Shown here one piece after another: positions 1-7,708 of a stretch of 64,000 bases of DNA; position 1 is the stretch's first letter; each line of letters begins with the position of its first letter. A program made the position numbers and the translations under genes. Origin of the DNA: Actinomyces vulturis (GTDB lineage Bacteria > Actinomycetota > Actinomycetes > Actinomycetales > Actinomycetaceae); NCBI RefSeq assembly GCF_001687305.1, contig NZ_KV700385.1, positions 540,523 through 604,522 of the forward strand, written 5' to 3'. Below the pieces are notes generated by a model. It was not told where the DNA came from. It worked only from the letters and a program-made list of their open reading frames with translations, and made no database searches.

Positions 1-611
1 GAGACTCCAAAACCGGAGGAATACACCATGTAATCCGTATTAGCTGCGAGATACACATCTCCGTTGGCCTCAACCACAGATGAGGAAGTGAAACTGTTGA
101 GGCCCCCCATCATGTAACTCGCGGCAGCAAAGAAGATAAGCACCGGAAGAAGAAACATTGTCACTAAGCCCCACAGGAGCAGGCGCGCAGAGGCGGGGCT
201 TGACTGACGTCGACCAGGTGGCAACGGGGGCTGCGATAATCCCTGAGCACCGCATCCACCTTGCCCCTGACGCTCACTATCAGAGCGATCAGAAGCACTG
301 CGAGCATGATGGTTATGGCGGGGAGCATAAGGATCGACTCGTCCATCATCATCACGCCACGAATACCCCTCGTTGACGCCGGGGCGTGAGGAAGAGGAAC
401 GATCACCGTGAGGGCTTCGTGAAGGCAGGGATGGCTTGGTGGGGCGGAATCGCCCACCGGAGCGTTCTGCTGCCGCTTGCTCTTCCTTTGCTCGCTGCTT
501 AGCTTGTTCAGCAGCGAAAACGCTCATATCAGGACGTTCATCCTCAGGAATGTCAGACAGACGAACCCCGTAACGAGGTTTACCGTCTTGGTCTGTGAAG
601 GATTCAGCCAT
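1..611 (-). CDS. Membrane protein with long hydrophilic N-terminus, truncated at window edge
   Basis: Reading the minus strand from ATG at 611 gives an open frame of 203 codons that runs off the left edge with no stop, so the C-terminus is missing. The first ~125 residues are hydrophilic, rich in Arg, Ser, Pro, Glu and His. One membrane segment follows (about residues 150-170, LLLWGLVTMFLLPVLIFF), then the start of an extracytoplasmic part. The likely topology is a cytoplasmic tail, one helix and an external domain. It begins 3 bases after the stop of the DUF4282 gene and is probably cotranscribed with it. I do not recognise the family. Confidence 0.7.
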   Translation of the reverse strand, partial: MAESFTDQDGKPRYGVRLSDIPEDERPDMSVFAAEQAKQRAKEEQAAAERSGGRFRPTKPSLPSRSPHGDRSSSSRPGVNEGYSWRDDDGRVDPYAPRHNHHARSASDRSDSERQGQGGCGAQGLSQPPLPPGRRQSSPASARLLLWGLVTMFLLPVLIFFAAASYMMGGLNSFTSSSVVEANGDVYLAANTDYMVYSSGFGV

Positions 612-614
612 AAC

Positions 615-1076
615 TCACTTAGCCTGGTGGTGTGCGCTAATGCGGGAGAGATAAGTAACTGCCTCAACCGCCATACGAGAGAAGAAAATCTTCAGGGCTA
701 CGAAGGGGGCGTTGGTGAACAGCGAGACCAGGAAGTCACCAACGTCAAAGGTGTCACGGGGGCCGTTCATGGTGTACTCCACACTCTGGCCGGCAAGATA
801 GGCGCTGTAGAACCAACCGATAAGGAAGGCAACCACAGCAGTGTAGAAAATGGCCGCACCGAATCGATCAGCGAATCCGCGGCGCATGTCGAAGAGGTTA
901 GAGAAAAAAGATTCCTGAACGGTTACAGCCTGCTGGTAGGGCTGCTGAGCCTGCTGAGGTACGCCACCTGCCTGAGGGGCGCTAGGCTGAGAAGGAGAGT
1001 ATCCAGGGGTGTACTGCTGAGCGCCGTAGGGCTGTGCGGGCTGGTAGGGCTGCTGAGGATTGGTGGGCTGAGTCAT
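615..1076 (-). CDS. DUF4282 domain membrane protein
   Basis: 153 residues. The first ~48 residues are a Pro/Gln/Tyr-rich disordered tail of the QPYQPAQPYG type. The body holds the FFSNLFDMRRGFADRF entry motif of DUF4282, followed by two hydrophobic segments (about residues 72-92 and 112-130). DUF4282 proteins are small two-helix membrane proteins of unknown function in actinobacteria and other phyla. The next gene downstream on the same strand starts 3 bases after the stop, so the two form a likely membrane-protein operon. No function can be assigned from sequence. Confidence 0.75.
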   Translation of the reverse strand: MTQPTNPQQPYQPAQPYGAQQYTPGYSPSQPSAPQAGGVPQQAQQPYQQAVTVQESFFSNLFDMRRGFADRFGAAIFYTAVVAFLIGWFYSAYLAGQSVEYTMNGPRDTFDVGDFLVSLFTNAPFVALKIFFSRMAVEAVTYLSRISAHHQAK

Positions 1077-1151
1077 TGAAGACCTTCCATCATGTGACTG
1101 ATTGATCAGGTTATCTGCATAGTAAGCGTATCGCAGGGGTATGAAGAAAAC

Positions 1152-1180
1152 GATAAGAGGGCCCCGTGGGCCCTCTTATC
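1152..1180 (-). terminator. Terminator of the dnaK-hspR operon
   Basis: A perfect 13-bp stem (GATAAGAGGGCCC with its complement) surrounds a 3-base loop. Read on the minus strand it is followed by a T-rich run, GTTTTCTTC. It lies about 64 bases after the hspR stop, which fits a rho-independent terminator for the heat-shock operon. Confidence 0.8.
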
Positions 1181-1243
1181 TCTATGGGGTGTTCTCCCCA
1201 TTCACAACTTCACACAGAAAGCTAATGGGGAACGAGCGATGAA

Positions 1244-1660
1244 CTAATCGACATCTGACTCAAACTGCATGGCTCTCCGTGAGTCAGCAAGGACATACAC
1301 TTGACCATCAGTGGCCGCAGCGAATACCCGCTGAACTGCTTCTTGGCGGGCTTGCAGAAGAATATTTTCTTTGCTCAGCACCTCGACCTGACGCTCGAGT
1401 TCGATAATACGGCGAATACCTGCCAGATTTATCCCTTCATTGGAGAGGGTTTGAATCTGGCGAAGCCGCTGCACATCGTACAGTGAGTAGCGACGCCCAC
1501 GCCCCTGGGTACGAGCGGGGATAACCAGCCCAAGACGGTCGTATTGACGCAGCGTTTGTGGGTGCATCCCGGCTAGAGATGCCGCCACAGAGATGACATA
1601 GACCGGACGATATAACGCATCTTCCGCTACGCTACCGATCCCCTGACTGGTGTGCTTCAC
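1244..1660 (-). CDS. hspR: HspR, MerR-family heat-shock repressor
   Basis: 138 residues. It has an N-terminal MerR-type winged helix with the HspR-typical run YVISVAASLAGMHPQTLRQYDRLGL (HTH about residues 18-45) and a wing with GRGRRYSLYDVQRL. A coiled-coil tail follows (LERQVEVLSKENILLQAR). HspR represses dnaK operons by binding HAIR operators, often with DnaK as corepressor. The gene overlaps dnaJ by 4 bases, giving the classic actinobacterial order dnaK-grpE-dnaJ-hspR. A perfect HAIR site lies at the dnaK promoter (5434-5454), so autoregulation is well supported. Confidence 0.95.
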   Translation of the reverse strand: MKHTSQGIGSVAEDALYRPVYVISVAASLAGMHPQTLRQYDRLGLVIPARTQGRGRRYSLYDVQRLRQIQTLSNEGINLAGIRRIIELERQVEVLSKENILLQARQEAVQRVFAAATDGQVYVLADSRRAMQFESDVD

Positions 1661-2679
1661 TGTGCCGCCTCCTCCATGAGGTGCGCACGGGGGTTGGAAC
1701 CTTCCATAGCCTTCTCAAATTCTTCGAGTGCCTTGCGGGCATCGTCGGAGAGTTTCTTAGGGACGGCTACCTCAAGTTCGACAAGCATGTCTGAAGTCCC
1801 CTTGGAGGTGGTGATGCCTTTTCCACGCAAACGCTGAATGGTGCCGGACTGGGTGCCCGGAGCGATTTTGATCTTAGAAGTCCCTCCTGTCCAAAGGGGA
1901 ACTTCCACCACAGCGCCCAGTGCTGCTTCTGCCAGGGTGATAGGCAGAGTCATGCGTAGGTTCTTCCCATCAATGGAATAGACGGGGTGGGGTTTGACCT
2001 TAACGGTGATAACCATGTCACCGTTTTCACCACCGTAGTTCCCAGGGCGTCCTTTTCCGCGCAGTCGAATTTTTTGACCATCATGAACACCGGCGGGAAT
2101 ACGGGTTTTTATCGTGCGCCCATCAGCGGTCAATTCGATGGTGGCGCCACTGACGGCTTCATCGAAAGTGATGGTGGCGCGTGCCAGGACATCTTGTCCT
2201 TTGACAGGCTCGGGGCTACCGAATCCACCGAAGTTGAAGGCTCCCGGGCGGCCGTTCTTGCGTGTAGGGCTAGGAGTTCCGCCGAATGCTGCGAGCAGAT
2301 CATCGAGATCAATATCTGCTTGAGATCCTGAAGTGGAGAAGCGTACGCCGCCATCTGAGCCGAATCCGCCTCCACCGAAAATGTTGGAAAAGACGTCTTC
2401 GAATCCTGCACCACCGCCAGAGCCTGCGAAGCGTGCTCCACCCCCAGACATCGAGCGGATTGCGTCGTATTGCTTACGGTCTTTAGGGTCGGAGAGTACC
2501 GCGTAGGCTTCCCCGATCTCTTTGAACTTCTCAGCGGCGTTTTCGTCACCGGGATTGCGATCGGGGTGGTACTTCTTGGCGAGTTTGCGGTAAGCCTTCT
2601 TGATCGTCGCCTCATCCGCGTCCTTAGCCACGTCAAGCGTGGCGTAAAAGTCTTTAGTCATCCATTCCTGGCTTGCCAT
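1657..2679 (-). CDS. dnaJ: DnaJ/Hsp40 co-chaperone, form without zinc fingers
   Basis: 340 residues. The J domain covers about residues 10-75 with the HPD signature at 38-40, and a Gly/Phe-rich region follows (about 80-130). The C-terminal substrate-binding domains include DVLARATITFDEAVSGATIEL. The four CxxCxGxG repeats of classical DnaJ are absent, so the layout is CbpA/DnaJB-like. DnaJ stimulates DnaK ATPase and delivers unfolded clients. The start is preceded by GGAGG. The gene follows grpE after 170 bases holding a strong inverted repeat and overlaps hspR by 4 bases. Confidence 0.93.
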   Translation of the reverse strand: MASQEWMTKDFYATLDVAKDADEATIKKAYRKLAKKYHPDRNPGDENAAEKFKEIGEAYAVLSDPKDRKQYDAIRSMSGGGARFAGSGGGAGFEDVFSNIFGGGGFGSDGGVRFSTSGSQADIDLDDLLAAFGGTPSPTRKNGRPGAFNFGGFGSPEPVKGQDVLARATITFDEAVSGATIELTADGRTIKTRIPAGVHDGQKIRLRGKGRPGNYGGENGDMVITVKVKPHPVYSIDGKNLRMTLPITLAEAALGAVVEVPLWTGGTSKIKIAPGTQSGTIQRLRGKGITTSKGTSDMLVELEVAVPKKLSDDARKALEEFEKAMEGSNPRAHLMEEAAQ

Positions 2680-2761
2680 AGTCAGTCCACCTCCTTCAAC
2701 AGTGGGGTCATAGGGTCCTTGATTATGTGTGTGGGTGCCCAGGGGAATCTGGGCTGGGAGG

Positions 2762-2810
2762 GAGAACTCGGCGTCGTGGGGCCGTTAATAATTGACGACG
2801 CCGAGTTCTC
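2762..2810 (-). repeat. 16-bp perfect inverted repeat between grpE and dnaJ
   Basis: GAGAACTCGGCGTCGT at 2762-2777 is the exact complement of 2795-2810, with a 17-base loop. It lies inside the operon transcript between grpE and dnaJ. No T-tract follows on the minus strand, so it does not look like an intrinsic terminator. A processing or stability hairpin separating dnaK-grpE from dnaJ-hspR is the likeliest role. That is inference. Confidence 0.6.
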
Positions 2811-2849
2811 ACCAATAGATGTTTTGCTCACCATAAGTGGTGAGGGACG

Positions 2850-3503
2850 TCAGGCGGGATTGGCTACCTGAACGCGTGCGGCACGGACAGTGCGTTCACC
2901 CAGGCGATAGCCAGGCTGAAGCACCATGGTGACGGTGGGTTCGCTAACTTCTTCCGACTCGGTGGCCATAAGAGCTTCGTGATGAAGAGGATCGAAAACT
3001 TCTCCTACTTCGCCGAAGCGTTCAAGACCGTACTTGTCAGTAAGAACACCTTCGAGTTTGGTGGCCATCGCTTCAAATGGCCCGTTAAGGTCACCGTGAG
3101 TACGAGCCAGTTCGATCTCATCGAGCACGGGAATAAGTGCTTCGACTACTGCCTGACTGCCAGCTTCGCGATGACCAGCAGCCGCTTCCTGAGCACGCCG
3201 AACGTACTTGGTGTACTCCTGCTGCAGGTTGTAATAATCAGCACGAGCACGAGCCAGTTCATCCTGAGCCTGAGCCAGGTCTTGCTGGGCTTCAGTCAGG
3301 GGATCGAGTTCTTCAACTTGCTCAGCCTCTACCTGATCAGCATTCACGGATTCGCTAGGTACATCAGTGGGGGCTTGCCCCAGGCCGCCTTTGTCGAAGG
3401 CGGCCTGGGGGTCCTCCCCAAGTTCATCGCGAACCTGGTCAAAGGCTGCTTCCACGTCACGTTCCAGAGGATCGTTGGTGTGGGAAGAGTCTTGTGATGT
3501 CAC
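2850..3503 (-). CDS. grpE: GrpE nucleotide exchange factor
   Basis: 217 residues. The first ~70 residues are an acidic, disordered leader. A long coiled coil follows ([28 protein letters not shown]), then the conserved GrpE beta domain with [15 protein letters not shown] and [12 protein letters not shown], ending in [12 protein letters not shown]. GrpE releases ADP from DnaK and resets its cycle. The GTG start overlaps the dnaK stop by 4 bases, so translation is probably coupled. Length and motifs are normal for actinobacteria. Confidence 0.96.
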   Translation of the reverse strand: MTSQDSSHTNDPLERDVEAAFDQVRDELGEDPQAAFDKGGLGQAPTDVPSESVNADQVEAEQVEELDPLTEAQQDLAQAQDELARARADYYNLQQEYTKYVRRAQEAAAGHREAGSQAVVEALIPVLDEIELARTHGDLNGPFEAMATKLEGVLTDKYGLERFGEVGEVFDPLHHEALMATESEEVSEPTVTMVLQPGYRLGERTVRAARVQVANPA

Positions 3504-5350
3504 TTGGTTTCCTCATCGTCGACGATTTCAGCGTCTACCACGTCGTCATCACTGGAGTCAGTGGCGCCTTCAGCACTCTGAGCTGCTGCGGCTTCTGCGG
3601 CCTGGTTGGCGTAAATTGCCTCTCCGACCTTCTGAGCAACACCGTTAAGATTGTCCAGAGCGGTCTTAATGGCATCCACGTCCTCACCTTCAAGGCTCTT
3701 CTTAACCTCGTCGGCGGCTGCGGAAACCTCGGAGTAGACGTCCTCAGGGAGCTTGTCCTTGTTGTCCTTGAGAAGTTTCTCGATGGCGTATGCCTGCTGC
3801 TCGGCGCTGTTGCGCAGTTCAGCTTCTTCGCGACGCTTCTTGTCTTCGGCTGCGTGTGCTTCAGCATCCTTGACCATGCGGTCAATGTCTTCCTTGCTCA
3901 AAGCAGAGCCACCGGAGATGGTGACGGACTGTTCCTTGCCGGTGCCCAGGTCTTTGGCGGAGACGTGGACGATGCCGTTGGCGTCAATGTCGAAGGAAAC
4001 CTGAATCTGAGGAATACCGCGGGGGGCCGGGGCGATACCGGAGAGTTCGAAGGTTCCGAGGAGCTTGTTGTCGCGGGCGAATTCACGCTCACCCTGGTAG
4101 ACCTGGATGAGAACGGAAGGCTGGTTGTCTTCTGCGGTGGAGAACACCTCAGTGGACTTGGTGGGGATAGCGGTGTTGCGCTCGATCAGTTTGGTCATCA
4201 CGCCGCCCTTGGTCTCGATACCGAGGGAGAGGGGGGTGACGTCGATGAGCAGAACGTCCTTGCGGTCGCCCTGGATGACGCCAGCCTGGATAGCTGCGCC
4301 CAGTGCCACAACCTCATCGGGGTTTACGCCCTTGTTGGGTTCCTTGCCGGTCAGTTCGCGAACGAGTTCGCTTACTGCGGGCATACGAGTGGAACCACCA
4401 ACGAGGATGACGTGGTCGATGTCGCTGAGGGAGACATCGGCATCCTTGATGACGTTGTTGAAGGGGACCTTGGTGCGCTCGAGAAGATCAGCGGTCATCT
4501 CTTCAAACTGTGCGCGGGTGAGCTTTTCGTCCAGGTGAACGGGGCCTGCTTCGCTCATGGAGAGGTACTGCAGGTTGATGTTGGTGCTCATGGCGCTGGA
4601 GAGTTCCTTCTTGGCCTGCTCCGCTGCGTCCTTGAGGCGCTGCATGGCGATCTTGTCCTTGGACAGATCCACACCGTCCTTGTTCTTGACCTGGCTGACG
4701 AGCCAGTTCACGATACGAGCATCCCAGTCATCGCCACCGAGGCGGTTGTCGCCATTAGTTGCGTTGACCTGAATAGTGGAGAAGCCGTCTTCATCCTTGC
4801 CCACTTCGAGCAGGGAGACGTCGAAGGTACCACCACCGAGGTCGAAGACGAGGATGAGTTCGTCTTCCTTACCCTTTTCCAGACCGTAGGCAAGTGCTGC
4901 GGCGGTGGGCTCGTTAACGATGCGGTCCACGGTGAGGCCTGCGATGGTGCCGGCTTCCTTGGTGGCCTGACGCTCAGCGTCATTGAAGTAGGCGGGGACG
5001 GTGATTACAGCATTGGTGACGCTTTCACCAAGGTAAGCTTCGGCGTCTGCCTTGAGTTTGGCCAAGATACGTGCGCTGATTTCCTGGGCTGTGTACTTCT
5101 TGTCGTCAATTTCGACGGTCCAGTCAGTGCCCATGTGGCGCTTAACCGAAGAGATAGTGCGGTCAACGTTAGTCACTGCCTGACGCTTGGCTACCTCGCC
5201 AACGAGCACTTCGCCGGACTTGGAGAAAGCCACAACGGAAGGGGTGGTGCGGCCACCTTCAGCGTTAGGAATGATAGTGGGGACGCCGCCTTCAAGGACG
5301 GCGATAGCAGAGTTGGTGGTACCGAGGTCAATACCGACTGCGCGTGCCAT
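3500..5350 (-). CDS. dnaK: DnaK/Hsp70 chaperone
   Basis: 616 residues. The N-terminal ATPase domain opens with [11 protein letters not shown] and includes the phosphate-binding motif [12 protein letters not shown] and the [11 protein letters not shown] element. A substrate-binding domain and helical lid follow. The acidic tail ([12 protein letters not shown]) resembles other bacterial DnaK proteins. It is the first gene of the heat-shock operon. AAGGAG precedes the start, and a HAIR operator sits about 84-104 bases upstream. On the opposite strand a ~620-codon open frame mirrors the gene, a known codon-bias artefact of dnaK. Confidence 0.98.
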   Translation of the reverse strand: MARAVGIDLGTTNSAIAVLEGGVPTIIPNAEGGRTTPSVVAFSKSGEVLVGEVAKRQAVTNVDRTISSVKRHMGTDWTVEIDDKKYTAQEISARILAKLKADAEAYLGESVTNAVITVPAYFNDAERQATKEAGTIAGLTVDRIVNEPTAAALAYGLEKGKEDELILVFDLGGGTFDVSLLEVGKDEDGFSTIQVNATNGDNRLGGDDWDARIVNWLVSQVKNKDGVDLSKDKIAMQRLKDAAEQAKKELSSAMSTNINLQYLSMSEAGPVHLDEKLTRAQFEEMTADLLERTKVPFNNVIKDADVSLSDIDHVILVGGSTRMPAVSELVRELTGKEPNKGVNPDEVVALGAAIQAGVIQGDRKDVLLIDVTPLSLGIETKGGVMTKLIERNTAIPTKSTEVFSTAEDNQPSVLIQVYQGEREFARDNKLLGTFELSGIAPAPRGIPQIQVSFDIDANGIVHVSAKDLGTGKEQSVTISGGSALSKEDIDRMVKDAEAHAAEDKKRREEAELRNSAEQQAYAIEKLLKDNKDKLPEDVYSEVSAAADEVKKSLEGEDVDAIKTALDNLNGVAQKVGEAIYANQAAEAAAAQSAEGATDSSDDDVVDAEIVDDEETK

Positions 5351-5433
5351 AGTGTGTGCTCCTTATAAGTTCTGTGTGAAGTCTGGTGATGTTGTGATTC
5401 TGGTGCTCTGGAGGGAATCAGATTCACAACTGA

Positions 5434-5454
5434 CTTGAGTGATCTGCACTCAAG
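5434..5454. promoter_or_regulatory. HAIR operator 1 (HspR-binding site), perfect
   Basis: CTTGAGT, a 7-base spacer, then ACTCAAG. This matches the published HspR-associated inverted repeat exactly. It overlaps the proposed -10 of the dnaK promoter, so bound HspR should block transcription directly. Confidence 0.93.
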
Positions 5455-5481
5455 TTTGCTAATTGAGTGAGTCCATGTCAA
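5453..5481 (-). promoter_or_regulatory. Candidate dnaK promoter
   Basis: On the minus strand a perfect TTGACA (5476-5481) stands 17 bases from CAAACT (5453-5458), a weak -10. The -10 overlaps HAIR operator 1. An 11-bp inverted repeat (5461-5471 with 5487-5497) spans the spacer and -35 region. Confidence 0.6.
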
Positions 5482-5497
5482 CTTTTCTCACTCAATT

Positions 5498-5518
5498 CTT
5501 GAGTCTGTATGGCTCAAC
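5498..5518. promoter_or_regulatory. HAIR operator 2, degenerate
   Basis: CTTGAGT, 7 bases, then GCTCAAC. The left half-site is perfect and the right keeps 5 of 7 positions. It lies upstream of the -35, 64 bases (about six helical turns) from HAIR 1, so cooperative HspR binding is plausible. Confidence 0.6.
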
Positions 5519-5632
5519 CTTGAAAATGATGAAAGTATTCCCTACAAATTCCCACCTCACCGGTGATTGGGGTCACAAAATTCATGAGATGGTCAATGAC
5601 CTGCGCCCCACAGGTAGTACCTACGTAACAGG

Positions 5633-5638
5633 TAGCCT
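5633..5638 (+). promoter_or_regulatory. Candidate leaderless -10 for first FUSC gene
   Basis: TAGCCT ends exactly 6 bases before the GTG start at 5645, and no Shine-Dalgarno sequence is visible. The transcript would begin at or next to the start codon. The same TANNNT-N6-RTG layout recurs at 7697, 9672, 24511 and 60150 (plus) and at 28131-28136 (minus). Confidence 0.45.
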
Positions 5639-5644
5639 GTCCAC

Positions 5645-7615
5645 GTGCCAGAGACTGCCCTTCCCCCACCACGCGCCACCAGCGCTCTGGCGCGCCTCAC
5701 TCGCAGCCTCAGCACCATCACTCCCCCGCGAGCGCGCGCCAAGCGCGCCGTCGCCTGGACCATCGCCGTAGGCACAGGCCTCCTTGGAACCGCACTCATT
5801 CTGGGACCGGCAGCAGGGTCACTCGGCATGATCGGGGCTATGGCCGCCAACGTGGGCCGCGATACTCCCATGCGAGCACGCATTCGCATTCTTCTTGCTG
5901 TGGGAACCACCACCCTGACCACGCAATACATTGGCCTACTCGCCTCCCCGCACCCCATTGCCGTCCCATTCGTCATGGCCGCAGTGACCCTCATCGTGGT
6001 GTGGGGATGGCATGCCCTCATCATGGGACCGCCCGGCCCCATCAATACCTGCTTCTCTACCGCCTTCGGTGTATTCATGGGCACCCACGGCTACACCCCT
6101 TCCACACTTCTTCCCATCACTGCACTGGCCTGGGCGCTAGCCTCCCTCACCTCACTCGCCCTCCTAGCACTCGACCCCCATGAGCCCGAACGCGCAGCCG
6201 TCAACGCTGCAAAAGATGCCGTTGATGCCTACGTCGACGCCGCACAAATCACTCAGGATGAACAGTCACCTGCTTTCATGGAAACTTCCCATGGTTGCTC
6301 TACTAGCACCACTCTCACCTCCCTTCAGGGTGAGAGGGGAGAGAGAAGGCGCCAGACGGCGTCGGTCCATAGTGGAGTACTAGCCAAGCGACGCTCAGCA
6401 GCGTGGAGCGCAGTCAACCATGGATGGGAAGTCCTGCGGGCAGGCCGACGCCCCGGAAGCGAAGCGCTCAGTGCGCCAGCGCGTAGTCTTCATCGACAAT
6501 TACAGGCCACCCACTTACGCATGATCGCTACTCTCAATGGCGAATCATTCCCCACCTCACATTTGCGAGTGGATAACCATTTCACCCTCACGCCGCTAGG
6601 CAAACCGAGAGCCACCTACCTCCTACACACCGGAGCGATGCCCGGCTCACGTGCTCGCATTGTTGCTACACGAGCCGCCTTGGCCGTTCTTCTAGCAACT
6701 TCGCTTGCTGAAGGTTTACGGGCCGGCCACTCATACTGGGCTATGCTCAGCGCACTGATCATTCTTCATATGGGCGCTAGCCGAGCCGACCTCACCATTC
6801 GAGCCGCCCACCGTGTCATTGGCACCGCCATAGGCGTGGTGTTGTATTTCGGAATTGTGGCCACTCACCCCGGCCCATGGTTACGCCTGATCATTGTGGT
6901 GTTGTGCTTTTGGGGCCTAGAAGTATTCGTCTTACGAAACTACGCCATCGCCGTAGTGTTCGTAACCACCTTCGCACTTCTTATGGCACCCACCCCACAC
7001 ACTGGAGACATTACAACCATTATCGAGGACCGACTTATTGAGACGTTTATCGGCGTAGGAGCCGCCCTGCTGATGGTGTGGATTGTGGGTCGTCAAGCAC
7101 CGCTCATGCTGGTACGCCGCCACTACCGACTCACTCTTAACGCCACTCTGGCGGTTCTTGGGGACCTTGCCCAAACAGACCTTTCTACCCTGCGTGCTAA
7201 TGAACACCGCCGAGATTTGGTATTCGAACTCAGTCGCAGTGGCGCCATGCTGACCGCCGCTTATCAAGACGATCCCGATGGTTTAGCACCATGGCATGAT
7301 GCCGCTGCCACCGTTAACGAATTAGGACTATCCGTGATTGCTGCCTGCTGGAGGCAAAGTCTCACCACGTCGGGTCTTACTAGCGCTCACTTGGCTACTA
7401 CAGACTTATTTGCGAGCACCCCGGGAATTGCTAAGCAAGCAGGACACGCCAACCGCCGCTCCAGTCAGGAGCGCGCCCATGCTGCCGCCCAGGCCTATGA
7501 CGAACTCTCCGCAGTCATCGAATCACTCGGGCCAGTCAGCACACGCTCGATTAATGTAAAAGCTTTTACCGACCGTGTGCACAACATCAATGAACGTTTC
7601 CTTGCTCACGCATAA
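5645..7615 (+). CDS. FUSC-family inner membrane protein, first of two tandem paralogs
   Basis: 656 residues with two blocks of hydrophobic segments (about residues 35-180 and 335-480), each followed by a soluble part, as in FUSC/YccS/aromatic-acid-exporter proteins. The FUSC signature region reads SYWAMLSALIILHMGASRADLTIRAAHRVIGTAIG. Family members are linked to aromatic acid efflux or membrane stress, and the substrate here is unknown. The next gene is a clear paralog. Compared with that paralog it carries roughly 50 extra residues near 215-265, Ser/Thr/Arg-rich, coded by DNA containing a small inverted repeat. The GTG start lacks a ribosome site but has a leaderless -10. Confidence 0.85.
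   Translation: MPETALPPPRATSALARLTRSLSTITPPRARAKRAVAWTIAVGTGLLGTALILGPAAGSLGMIGAMAANVGRDTPMRARIRILLAVGTTTLTTQYIGLLASPHPIAVPFVMAAVTLIVVWGWHALIMGPPGPINTCFSTAFGVFMGTHGYTPSTLLPITALAWALASLTSLALLALDPHEPERAAVNAAKDAVDAYVDAAQITQDEQSPAFMETSHGCSTSTTLTSLQGERGERRRQTASVHSGVLAKRRSAAWSAVNHGWEVLRAGRRPGSEALSAPARSLHRQLQATHLRMIATLNGESFPTSHLRVDNHFTLTPLGKPRATYLLHTGAMPGSRARIVATRAALAVLLATSLAEGLRAGHSYWAMLSALIILHMGASRADLTIRAAHRVIGTAIGVVLYFGIVATHPGPWLRLIIVVLCFWGLEVFVLRNYAIAVVFVTTFALLMAPTPHTGDITTIIEDRLIETFIGVGAALLMVWIVGRQAPLMLVRRHYRLTLNATLAVLGDLAQTDLSTLRANEHRRDLVFELSRSGAMLTAAYQDDPDGLAPWHDAAATVNELGLSVIAACWRQSLTTSGLTSAHLATTDLFASTPGIAKQAGHANRRSSQERAHAAAQAYDELSAVIESLGPVSTRSINVKAFTDRVHNINERFLAHA
6312..6336. repeat. Small inverted repeat inside the FUSC insertion
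   Basis: CTCTCACC and GGTGAGAG form an 8-bp stem with a 9-base loop. It lies in the segment coding the extra residues absent from the paralog at 7709-9478, so it may be the trace of a small in-frame repeat insertion. Confidence 0.35.
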
Positions 7616-7696
7616 TGCCATTCATCCCCACACAATCTTCAAAAAACAAGCACATATTATTCACACGCCAGAAGTGATGAAGATACTCAAGATCGC

Positions 7697-7702
7697 TACT
7701 GT
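7697..7702 (+). promoter_or_regulatory. Candidate leaderless -10 for second FUSC gene
   Basis: TACTGT is followed by 6 bases and then the GTG at 7709. No Shine-Dalgarno sequence is visible. The spacing equals that of the other leaderless candidates in this window. Confidence 0.4.
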
Positions 7703-7708
7703 TGGCCT

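Noticed and set aside
3494-5368. 624-codon open frame on the plus strand opposite dnaK
   Set aside because: It mirrors dnaK through codon bias. It has no ribosome site or family resemblance. Antisense frames over dnaK are a known artefact.
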